This document shows, one piece after another, positions 37,197 through 44,349 of a stretch of DNA of 64,000 nucleotides. The notes under the pieces were generated by a model that was given only the letters and a program-made list of their open reading frames with translations, was not told where the DNA came from and searched no databases. This DNA comes from Micromonospora lutea (GTDB lineage: Bacteria; Actinomycetota; Actinomycetes; Mycobacteriales; Micromonosporaceae): the NCBI RefSeq assembly GCF_016863535.1, contig NZ_BOPB01000028.1, positions 1 to 64,000 on the forward strand. The letters run 5' to 3'. The position numbers and the translations under genes are program-made. Every line of letters begins with the position of its first letter. Positions within the stretch are counted from its first letter, which is position 1.

Positions 37197-37721
37197 TCAC
37201 GGTCGGGCCGGGCTCCCGGTGCGCAGCGTGCCGACGATGTGGCGCTCGACGTCGGCCCAGGTGGTAGCGGGCTGGCCGTAATCGGGCACCGGGCGACGCT
37301 GTGGTCCGAAGAAGTACTGGTGGGCGACGGTGCCCCGGATGGCAGCGTGCACCTCGGGGTGGTCGTCGACGAAGTGGGTGAGGGCGAGGTCGACGCAGTG
37401 CGCCCGCTTGTCGGCCCGGGCCCGACAGAATCGGACGTTGTCGCGGGCGATACCGCTGCGTCGATGGATGTCGTGGGCGGCGAGCCAACGCAGGGTACGG
37501 GCCTGCACGCGCGGGCCGCACTTGGAGACCAGCCACACCCGACCGTCGAACAGCGGAACGAGGCGGGCGATGGTCTCGACGGCACCGGACACCTCGGGGG
37601 TGGCCAGCATGGTCGCCTCGTCCCCGCTGAAGAAGGCGGTGTCGCCGCCATTCGGGTGCGCGGCGCCGTCGATGATGACCCGGCCGATGTCGATGCCGAG
37701 CCGGGGGAGTTTTTCCGTCAT
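37197..37721 (-). CDS. HAD-like hydrolase, small
   Basis: A 174-aa protein with a HAD-like start LGIDIGRVIIDG (about 8-19), in which the usual DxD is changed to Asp10-Ile-Gly, and a C-terminal acidic motif HFVDDHPEV (about 122-130). The motif II/III residues WLVSKCG (about 67-73) are present with Ser. The replaced second Asp is notable and could reduce phosphatase activity. It converges on the STAND gene and is divergent from the LysR gene. Confidence 0.65.
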   Translation of the reverse strand: MTEKLPRLGIDIGRVIIDGAAHPNGGDTAFFSGDEATMLATPEVSGAVETIARLVPLFDGRVWLVSKCGPRVQARTLRWLAAHDIHRRSGIARDNVRFCRARADKRAHCVDLALTHFVDDHPEVHAAIRGTVAHQYFFGPQRRPVPDYGQPATTWADVERHIVGTLRTGSPARP

Positions 37722-37791
37722 GCGGCCCAGCATGCGGCGCACTTACCCGGCGCGGAACTATTATTCAAGGCAAGCCCTATAGTTACAAGCT

Positions 37792-38655
37792 ATGAGTGGG
37801 CGGGACCTGCTGGAAGCCGACGCACTGCGCTCGTTCGCGGTCTTCGCCGAGCACCGCAACTTCACCACCGCCGCGCAGGAACTGCACATCAGCCAACCCT
37901 CCCTGCACGTGAAGATCCGGAAGTTGGCCACCGCACTCGGCGTCGACCTGTACGAACGCGACGGTCGTCGGCTGACGCTGACGGCCGCCGGTGAACGCCT
38001 CGCCGCGTACGCACTTGACTCGCGGCGACGGGTCGAGGAGTTCCTGCTTGAGTTGCACCACGAGTCCACGCCGACGTTGACCATCGCGGCCGGGCGGGGC
38101 GCGCTGCGGTGGGTGATCGGCGAGTCGATCCAGCGGGTCGGCCGCCAGGGGCGTCGGGTGCACGTGATCACCGCGGACCGGGACGCCGCTCTCGCCGCCC
38201 TCACCAGCGGACGGGCCGACCTCGCCGTCGTCGCCCACGATCCGCCCGGCCGGCAGGTCGAGGCGACGCAGATCGCCGCCTACCGCCAGGTGCTCGTCCT
38301 CGGTGACGGGCACCCGCTCGCCGCACGTCGACAGGTCCGGCTCGGCGATCTCGATGGTCTGGATCTCGTCGTACCCCCGGCGGGGCGTCCGCATCGCAGG
38401 GCGCTGGACCGCGCTCTGCTCGACGCGGGAGTGCGCTGGCAGGTCGCCGCCGAAGTCGACGGGTGGGACCTGTTGGTGCATCTGGCCGCGTTGGGGGTCG
38501 GCGCCACCGTGGTCAACGGCTGCGTCGGGCTTCCTGAGGGACTCCGTGCGGTTCCGATCCACGGGCTGTCCGAGATCCGGTACTGGGCCACCTGGCGGCG
38601 GCCCCGACGGGCGGTGGTGCAGGTCCTTCTCGACCAGTTCGGTGCCCACCCGTGA
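37792..38655 (+). CDS. LysR-family transcriptional regulator
   Basis: A 287-aa LysR protein: winged HTH (about 8-66; FTTAAQELHISQPSLHVKIR) and a type 2 periplasmic-binding-like effector domain (about 88-285). It reads away from the HAD-like gene, so the 70-base gap probably holds its target; it contains AT-rich sequence and TATAGT (37778-37783), 8 bases before the ATG. It overlaps kptA by 4 bases and is likely cotranscribed with it. Confidence 0.88.
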   Translation: MSGRDLLEADALRSFAVFAEHRNFTTAAQELHISQPSLHVKIRKLATALGVDLYERDGRRLTLTAAGERLAAYALDSRRRVEEFLLELHHESTPTLTIAAGRGALRWVIGESIQRVGRQGRRVHVITADRDAALAALTSGRADLAVVAHDPPGRQVEATQIAAYRQVLVLGDGHPLAARRQVRLGDLDGLDLVVPPAGRPHRRALDRALLDAGVRWQVAAEVDGWDLLVHLAALGVGATVVNGCVGLPEGLRAVPIHGLSEIRYWATWRRPRRAVVQVLLDQFGAHP

Positions 38656-39197
38656 CCGGCCGACTCACCTCCGCCAGCAAGCTCCTCGCGTACGTGCTCC
38701 GGCACCGTCCGGACGCCGTCGGCATCACCCTCGACGAGGGCGGCTGGGTCGAGGTGGAGGTGCTGCTCGCCGCGCTCGCCGAACACGGTCGTCCGGTCAC
38801 CCGGCAGGTGCTGGCCGAGTTGGTCGCCGACCCCGACAAACAGCGTTTCGAGCTGCGCGCCGGGCGGATCCGGGCCGCGCAGGGCCACTCGATCGCTGTC
38901 GACCTGCGCCTGGAACCCGTCGTGCCGCCGTCGCTGCTCTACCACGGCACGGTGGCCCGCCACCTGTCCGGCATCCGTGTCGAGGGGCTGCGGGCCCGCG
39001 GTCGTGTCCACGTCCACCTGTCGGTGGACCGGGAGACCGCCGTCACGGTCGGTGCGCGTCGCGGTGACCCGGTCGTGCTGACCGTGGACGCTGCGGGCAT
39101 GCATCGGCACGGGTTCGTCTTCTACCGGGCCGTGAACGGTGTCTGGCTCACCGACCACGTCCCACCCGACTGGATCGCCTTCAGCGGGTCAGCTTGA
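38652..39197 (+). CDS. kptA: RNA 2'-phosphotransferase (KptA/Tpt1)
   Basis: NAD-dependent enzyme that removes a 2'-phosphate from RNA, giving ADP-ribose 1'',2''-cyclic phosphate. In fungi it completes tRNA splicing; bacteria lack that step, so its bacterial target is unclear. The 181-aa protein has both lobes: SKLLAYVLRHRPD (9-21), RAAQGHSI (about 76-83), LYHGT (about 97-101), VHVHLS (about 118-123) and FVFYRAVNGVWLT (about 156-168), including the conserved Arg/His residues. GTG 38652 overlaps the lysR stop by 4 bases. Confidence 0.92.
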   Translation: MTGRLTSASKLLAYVLRHRPDAVGITLDEGGWVEVEVLLAALAEHGRPVTRQVLAELVADPDKQRFELRAGRIRAAQGHSIAVDLRLEPVVPPSLLYHGTVARHLSGIRVEGLRARGRVHVHLSVDRETAVTVGARRGDPVVLTVDAAGMHRHGFVFYRAVNGVWLTDHVPPDWIAFSGSA

Positions 39198-39231
39198 CAT
39201 GCAAGTAACCACTTGCCTATAACTGTGCCTG
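39194..39231 (+). promoter_or_regulatory. Promoter with internal operator for the ArsR-VOC operon
   Basis: TTGACA (39194-39199) and TATAAC (39218-39223) are an almost consensus -35/-10 pair with an 18-base spacer. Exactly between them lies GCAAGT-AACC-ACTTGC (39201-39216), a perfect inverted repeat, where a bound ArsR dimer would block RNA polymerase. The expected transcription start falls on GTG 39231, so the mRNA is leaderless. Confidence 0.75.
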
Positions 39232-39527
39232 TGGACGCCGACCCTGACCTGTTCAAGGCCCTCGGTGACGCGACCCGACGCGTGATCCTGGACGAGTTGA
39301 TCGACAGGGACGGTCAGACGCTCTTCGAGATCTGTGGCCGACTGGCCATGAAGTACCACCTGGCCTCTTCGCGCCAGGCAATCTCACAGCACCTCGCGGT
39401 GCTCGAACAGGCCGGCCTGGTCCGCACCCGGCGACAGGGCCGGTACAAGTTCCACCACATCGACACGAGCCCGCTGCGCTCGATCGTCGAGCGGTGGCCC
39501 ATCGACCGAGAGGCACCAGATCCGTGA
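39231..39527 (+). CDS. ArsR-family transcriptional repressor
   Basis: A 98-aa winged-helix repressor (FKALGDATRRVILDEL at about 6-21; SRQAISQHLAVLEQAG recognition helix at about 45-60). It has no CxC metal motif, so it probably senses an organic ligand or acts as a simple autorepressor. Its own promoter carries a fitting operator. GTG 39231 is chosen from the promoter position; TTG 39213 and GTG 39225 are upstream and would lie within or before the -10 box. Overlaps the VOC gene by 4 bases. Confidence 0.85.
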   Translation: MDADPDLFKALGDATRRVILDELIDRDGQTLFEICGRLAMKYHLASSRQAISQHLAVLEQAGLVRTRRQGRYKFHHIDTSPLRSIVERWPIDREAPDP

Positions 39528-39913
39528 TCCGTATCCACGTCACCAGCGTGTTCGTCGACGACCAGGCCAAGGCGCTCGCCTTCTACACCGAGAAGCTCGG
39601 GTTCATCAAGAAGACCGACGTACCCGCCGGTGAGGCCCGCTGGCTCACCGTCGTCTCGCCGGCCGACCCCGACGGTGTCGAGCTGCTGCTGGAACCGGCC
39701 GGCCACCCGGCGGTGGGTCCGTTCCAGCAGGCCCTGGTCGCCGACGGCATTCCGTTCACCTCGTTCGCCGTCGACGACGTGTACGCCGAGGTCGAGCGAC
39801 TCAAGGGACTGGGCGTCGAGTTCACCCAGGAGGCGACCGACCTGGGCCCGGTGATCACCGCCGTGCTCGACGACACCTGCGGCAACCTGATCCAGATCGC
39901 CACCATGAGGTAG
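39524..39913 (+). CDS. VOC-family protein (glyoxalase/bleomycin-resistance fold)
   Basis: A 129-aa single-chain VOC protein with two beta-alpha-beta-beta-beta modules: VTSVFVDDQAKALAFYTEKL (about 6-25) and SFAVDDVYAEVERLKGLG (about 80-97). Members are lyases, dioxygenases or drug-binding proteins; metal ligands likely include His5 and Glu56. It is cotranscribed with the ArsR repressor, a common inducible detoxification pair. GTG start with GTGA overlap. Confidence 0.82.
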   Translation: MIRIHVTSVFVDDQAKALAFYTEKLGFIKKTDVPAGEARWLTVVSPADPDGVELLLEPAGHPAVGPFQQALVADGIPFTSFAVDDVYAEVERLKGLGVEFTQEATDLGPVITAVLDDTCGNLIQIATMR

Positions 39914-40019
39914 CCCGTACCGTGTCCTCGGTCGGTGGGCGCGGCCTTGCGCGGCCGTCGTGCCGGTCGGGCGCGGGCCTGTCAGCTCCCGGCGCCGCGG
40001 GGTCCGGCAGAATCGGCGG

Positions 40020-40829
40020 GTGCCCGTCCACCTGATCACCGAGCCCGACGACGAACGGATCGCCGACTACCGGGCGCTGACCGACGTCGAGCTGCGTACC
40101 CGCTGGGAGCCGCCGCACGGACTGTTCATCGCCGAGGGCGAGCTGGTGCTGCGGCGGGCGCTGCGGGCCGGCTACCCGGCCCGGTCCTTTCTCGTCGACG
40201 CCAAGCGGGTCGACCAACTGGCCGACCTCGACACCGGCGACGCCCCGGTGTACGCCGCCACTCCGGACGTGCTGCGCGAGGCGACCGGGTTCCACGTGCA
40301 CCGGGGCGTGCTCGCCTCGTTCCGGCGCAAGCCGCTACCGACCGCCACGGAGGTGCTCGCCGGCGCCGAGCGCGTGGTGATCCTCGAAGACGTCAACAAC
40401 CACACGAACCTGGGCGCGATCTTCCGGGCCGTGGCCGGGCTGGGGGTGGACGCCGTGCTGCTCTCGCCGACCTGCGCCGATCCGCTCTACCGGCGCAGCG
40501 TACGGGTCAGCATGGGTGAGGTTTTCGCCGTGCCGTACGCGAAGCTGGAACCGTGGCCGGCGGCCCTGGCCGACGTGCGGGCCGCCGGGTTCACCGTGCT
40601 GGCGATGACGCCGGCACCCGACGCGGTGCCCATCCAGCGGCTGGACCCGGCGCAGCGGTCCCGGGCCGCGCTGCTGCTCGGCGCCGAGGGCGCCGGGCTG
40701 ACCAGCGCGGCGATGCAGGCCAGCGACGCCCGGGTGGTGATCCCGATGCGACGGGGCGTGGACTCGCTGAACGTCGCCGCCGCCACCGCCGTGGCCTGCT
40801 GGGAGCTGGGCCGCGACGATCCGCTCTGA
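40020..40829 (+). CDS. SpoU-family (TrmH-like) RNA 2'-O-methyltransferase
   Basis: A 269-aa SPOUT methyltransferase. An L30e-like substrate-binding N-terminus (1-100; LFIAEGELVLRRAL, about 38-51) precedes the SPOUT knot with motif 1 EDVNNHTNLGAIFR (about 122-135), motif 2 LLLGAEGAGL (about 219-228) and motif 3 IPMRRGVDSLNVAAAT (about 241-256). It methylates ribose in rRNA or tRNA with S-adenosylmethionine. GTG 40020 lies 6 bases after CAGAAT, compatible with a leaderless mRNA. Confidence 0.9.
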   Translation: MPVHLITEPDDERIADYRALTDVELRTRWEPPHGLFIAEGELVLRRALRAGYPARSFLVDAKRVDQLADLDTGDAPVYAATPDVLREATGFHVHRGVLASFRRKPLPTATEVLAGAERVVILEDVNNHTNLGAIFRAVAGLGVDAVLLSPTCADPLYRRSVRVSMGEVFAVPYAKLEPWPAALADVRAAGFTVLAMTPAPDAVPIQRLDPAQRSRAALLLGAEGAGLTSAAMQASDARVVIPMRRGVDSLNVAAATAVACWELGRDDPL

Positions 40830-40875
40830 GGCACCGTCGAGCACCAATCAGGTCACGGACGGTAGCGTGTCGCGA

Positions 40876-42675
40876 GTGTTCCCTACCGTGCGTGAGGTCC
40901 TCGCCCTGGACCCGGTCCGCCACGGCGCGCCGCGCCTGGTCGCGGGGGAGGTCGGGCTGGACCGTCGGGTGCGCTGGGTGCACGTCGCCGAGGTACCCGA
41001 CATCGCCACCCTGCTCGGCGGTGGCGAACTCGTGCTCACCACGGGCATCGGACTGCCTGGTGACGACGCGGGGCTGCGGGCCTTCATCGGCGACCTGGCC
41101 GGGGTAGGTGTCTCCGGGCTGGTGGTCGAGTTGGGCCGTCGCTACCTCGACGGCGTACCCCGGGTGATGATCGCCGCCGCCGAACGCCACAACCTGCCGT
41201 TGGTGGAGCTGCGACGGGCCACCCCGTTCGTGCGGATCACCGAGGCCGTGCACGCCCTGATCGTGGATGCCCAGCTCACCGAGCTACGAGCGACGGAGGA
41301 GATCCACCAGCGGTTCACCGAACTGTCGGTGGAGGGCGCCGAGCCCGGAGAGGTGGTCCGGCAGGCAGCCGAGCTGTCCGGCTGTCCGGTGGTGTTGGAG
41401 AACCTGTCCCGCCAGGTGCTCGCGTACGACCCGGCGGGGGAGAGCGCCGAGTTGCTGCTGGACGGATGGGAGCAGCACTCACGACGGATCCGCCCCGAGG
41501 GGCGCACGACGTACGACGCCGATCGTGGCTGGCTGGTCACCATGGTGGGCGCCCGGGGACAGGACTGGGGTCGGCTGCTGTTGCGTTGGCCGCCCGGCGG
41601 TGACCTGCCGGGTGGGCAGTCGGTGTCGGCCGGTGGCCGGCCCGCCCCGGTGTCGGCTCCCGGGCAGGTCGCGTCGGCTCCGCCCGGGCGCGGTGGCTCG
41701 TTCTCGGCAGCGCCGACCAGACTGACCATCCTCGTGGAGCGGGCGGCGTCCACGCTGGCCCTCGGTCGGCTGATCCGTCGGGACGCCGAAGGGCTGGAAC
41801 GTCAAATCCACCGGACGCTGCTCACCGCCCTGCTCGATCACTCCTGGCCGGTGGACGAGGTGGCTCTGCGGGCGCGGGCGCTCGGGGTGGTGCTGGAGCG
41901 TCGTCACCTCATCGGTGTCGTGGTCCGCCACCGGGCGGACGACCCGGCGGGAAGCGGGCCGCTCATCGAGCCGGGACCTCCCGGCGAGGCACTCGACACC
42001 GTGTCGGACGCCGGGTCCGCCCGGCTGCGCGACCTCGCCGAGGCCGTCGGACAGGCGCTGCGCGAGGCCAATCTGACCGGACTCACCAGTGCCCTCGACG
42101 ACCAGACCGTGGGTGTGCTGCTCGCCCTGCCCGACACGGTGGCGGAGGAGCGGGCGCTGTCCGCCTTCGCCGCCGCGCTACGCCGGTCCCGCCCCGACCC
42201 GCACACCCGGCCCGGGACCTGGACACCCGGGCTGCTGGTGGCCGCCGGATCCGGCGTGGGCAGCCTGCGGGAGGCACGCCGGTCATTGATCGAGGCCCGT
42301 CAGGTCGCCGACGCCGCCCGCCGCGACCGACGTGACCTGCCGATCTTCCGGTTGCCGCACGTCGGGCTGGCCGGACTGCTGCACCTGCTCCGCGACGAGC
42401 CCCGGGTGCAGACCTTCGTCGAGCGGCAACTCGGCGCGCTGCTGGCCTACGACGCGCAGCATCCCCGGGAGCAGTTGCTCGGGACCCTGCGGGCCTACCT
42501 GGAGCAGGGCCGGAACAAGTCGGCGGCGGCTGCCGCCGCCCACCTGTCCCGCCCGGCGTTCTACGAACGGCTGGCCCGCATCGGCCGGATCCTCGACGCT
42601 GACCTCGACGCAGTCGACGCCTGCCTCTCCCTCCACGTGGCCCTACTCGCCTTGGACGCCATCCGCACCCCCTAA
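40876..42675 (+). CDS. PucR-family transcriptional regulator
   Basis: A 599-aa regulator: N-terminal PucR ligand domain (about 3-122; TVREVLALDPV), central GGDEF-like region and C-terminal PucR HTH_30 (about 530-590; LGTLRAYLEQGRNKSAAAAA, HLSRPAFYERLARI). PucR proteins control purine, amino-acid or polyamine catabolism. GTG 40876 is chosen since TAGCGT (40863-40868) lies 7 bases upstream and the family begins at this point; GTG 40867 overlaps that box. A Pro/Gly-rich insert (about 225-260) is unusual. Confidence 0.88.
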   Translation: MFPTVREVLALDPVRHGAPRLVAGEVGLDRRVRWVHVAEVPDIATLLGGGELVLTTGIGLPGDDAGLRAFIGDLAGVGVSGLVVELGRRYLDGVPRVMIAAAERHNLPLVELRRATPFVRITEAVHALIVDAQLTELRATEEIHQRFTELSVEGAEPGEVVRQAAELSGCPVVLENLSRQVLAYDPAGESAELLLDGWEQHSRRIRPEGRTTYDADRGWLVTMVGARGQDWGRLLLRWPPGGDLPGGQSVSAGGRPAPVSAPGQVASAPPGRGGSFSAAPTRLTILVERAASTLALGRLIRRDAEGLERQIHRTLLTALLDHSWPVDEVALRARALGVVLERRHLIGVVVRHRADDPAGSGPLIEPGPPGEALDTVSDAGSARLRDLAEAVGQALREANLTGLTSALDDQTVGVLLALPDTVAEERALSAFAAALRRSRPDPHTRPGTWTPGLLVAAGSGVGSLREARRSLIEARQVADAARRDRRDLPIFRLPHVGLAGLLHLLRDEPRVQTFVERQLGALLAYDAQHPREQLLGTLRAYLEQGRNKSAAAAAAHLSRPAFYERLARIGRILDADLDAVDACLSLHVALLALDAIRTP

Positions 42676-42770
42676 CCGCCCCACCCCCACCCACCCCCAC
42701 CCCGCCCCCTGCCCCCTGCCCCGCCCCCTGCCCCGCCCCCTGCCCCGCCCCCTGCCCCGCCCTCGCCCTC
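42676..42770. repeat. C-rich tandem repeat after the PucR gene
   Basis: Right after the PucR stop the + strand is almost pure C with G and A, including about five copies of an 11-base unit CCCCTGCCCCG (about 42710-42762). The minus strand has runs of four or five G spaced closely enough for a G-quadruplex. Confidence 0.75.
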
Positions 42771-42772
42771 GC

Positions 42773-42843
42773 CGATCATGCAGTTGTGGCACGTGACAAA
42801 TGCGTCATAACGACACAAAACGGGTGCCACAACTGCATGATCG
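42773..42843. repeat. Palindromic intergenic element, family B, copy 2
   Basis: Perfect 19-base arms (42773-42791 and 42825-42843; CGATCATGCAGTTGTGGCA and its complement) with a 33-base loop. The loop begins CGTGACAAATGC, matching copy 1 (19754-19830, opposite orientation). It is at the junction of convergent PucR and murL genes. Confidence 0.88.
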
Positions 42844-42845
42844 CG

Positions 42846-42910
42846 GGCGCGGGGCGGGTGTGGTGGGGGTGGGGCAGGGGTGGGGGTGGGTGGGGGTGGG
42901 GGTGGGGCGG
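42846..42910. repeat. G-rich repeat before the murL stop
   Basis: The + strand carries repeated GGGGGTGGG and GGGTGGGG blocks up to the murL stop. Together with the C-rich block on the other side of the palindrome it makes a long strand-asymmetric structure that could form G-quadruplexes on opposite strands. Confidence 0.7.
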
Positions 42911-44266
42911 TTAGGGGGTGAGGGTTTGGAGGGTTTTTTGGTAGGTGGGGGGGATGTGGTGGTTGGCGGGGGCGGGGGTGAAGGTGTCGGAATCGGCGGC
43001 GGTGGACCAGGCGCTGTCGGGGACTGCGGCCACCAGAGCGGTCACCACGGGAGTGTCGCGCCATTCGGGCTGCTGGGCGAGCAGGCTCAGTGCGACCACC
43101 GACTCTTCCACCTCGCCGACGCACTCGAACGGCTTGTGCCCGTCGATGCCGAGCAGTTCGCGGTAACCCGGAATCTGCGCCTCGTCGGCGAGCAGGTTCC
43201 CGCCGAAGATCCGGCTGACCCGCTCGCGGGGCATGAACGGGGCCAGCGCCAGGAAGACGAACCGGCACTTGGGGCAGTCGCGGCACCACCGCTCACTGGC
43301 GTCGCGGAGCTTGAACGCGGCGTTGCAACTGGTGACCACATCGTCGTAGCGGTCGATGGTGGCGAACAGTCGGGCGATGTGCAGCTCCGACAACGGGCGC
43401 AGCAGCGAAAAGTATGGCTCGGCCAGCCCGGCATGCTCTGCGAGAGCCGCCCGCAGCAGCCCCTCGGCCACCACCCCCTTGGACCACTGGTGGTTGATCT
43501 CGTGACCGTTCCAGATCAGGTTCGGGTCCGATGCCGAGCGTTCGTTGGACATCACCACCGGACCCAGTCCGTGCAGGACCGAGGTGGCGACCGCGATCAG
43601 CGAGTTGATTGCGGTAACCGGAATGTGCCCGTTACGGGCGCCGGCCGCGTTCAGCTCGAACAGCACCGGGTCGATGCGCCGCCGGGCCGCCAGGGGAGTG
43701 AGCCCGGAGGCCGCGTTCACCGCGTTGATGACGTGGTTCGGGTTGACCGAGAAGGGCACCGGATCGAGACCGGCCCGGCGCAGCGCCTCCAGGCTGACGA
43801 TCGAATCCTTGCCGCCGCCCACCGCCGACAGCGGGCGTCGGTCGGAGTTGTCGTACTCGGCGGCCGGCTGCACCCGTCCGTCGGGCACGCGCGGGGTCAG
43901 CTCCAGCACGTGCGGCAGTTGGTTGCGGTACGCGTACTCGGCGAGACCTTCGGTGTAGACGGCCGTGACGAACTCGACGGCGGCCGGGCCGAGTGGTGCC
44001 GGCAGCAGCAGTTGCCCCGGCGCGGCCGTCTTGTAGTAGCTGACCCCGGCGACCAGGTGCAGCAGCTCCAACACCCGGCCCAGCGCCGCCACGGCGGCGT
44101 CCGACGGGGACTCCTCCGGCACCGGCAACGTGATCACCTCGGTGAATCGTTGCTCGCCATCGGGCCCGGTCAGGGCGTAGTCGAACAACGCCTCGCCGGT
44201 GGACAGGTCGATCGAGTAGGACGGGAAGGTGAAGGCGTCCATCCGCGCCAGCTGCGTGTTGAGCAC
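42911..44266 (-). CDS. murL: UDP-MurNAc-L-Ala-L-Glu epimerase
   Basis: Converts the L-Glu of UDP-MurNAc-L-Ala-L-Glu to D-Glu, an alternative to glutamate racemase plus MurD, first shown in Xanthomonas oryzae. The 451-aa protein has an ATP PP-loop GGGKDS (150-155) as expected for this ATP-using epimerase, and Cys314, Cys328, Cys331 and Cys334 (CRDCPKC), probably a zinc site. Divergent murD2 supports the call. GTG 44266 lies 5 bases after TAGTAT, giving a leaderless mRNA; ATG 44242 is an alternative. Confidence 0.88.
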   Translation of the reverse strand: MLNTQLARMDAFTFPSYSIDLSTGEALFDYALTGPDGEQRFTEVITLPVPEESPSDAAVAALGRVLELLHLVAGVSYYKTAAPGQLLLPAPLGPAAVEFVTAVYTEGLAEYAYRNQLPHVLELTPRVPDGRVQPAAEYDNSDRRPLSAVGGGKDSIVSLEALRRAGLDPVPFSVNPNHVINAVNAASGLTPLAARRRIDPVLFELNAAGARNGHIPVTAINSLIAVATSVLHGLGPVVMSNERSASDPNLIWNGHEINHQWSKGVVAEGLLRAALAEHAGLAEPYFSLLRPLSELHIARLFATIDRYDDVVTSCNAAFKLRDASERWCRDCPKCRFVFLALAPFMPRERVSRIFGGNLLADEAQIPGYRELLGIDGHKPFECVGEVEESVVALSLLAQQPEWRDTPVVTALVAAVPDSAWSTAADSDTFTPAPANHHIPPTYQKTLQTLTP

Positions 44267-44349
44267 ACGCCATACTAGGCCCTGGTTCGTCCGGCCGTGC
44301 CCGGCTCGGCTGGACCGTGACCTGCTGCCGACGTACCCGAGGAGAGCCT

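Noticed and set aside
44317-44349. Upstream extension of murD2 from ATG 44317
   Set aside because: GTG 44350 has a ribosome site and matches the family N-terminus; the extension is Arg/Cys-rich and would only shorten the gap to murL.
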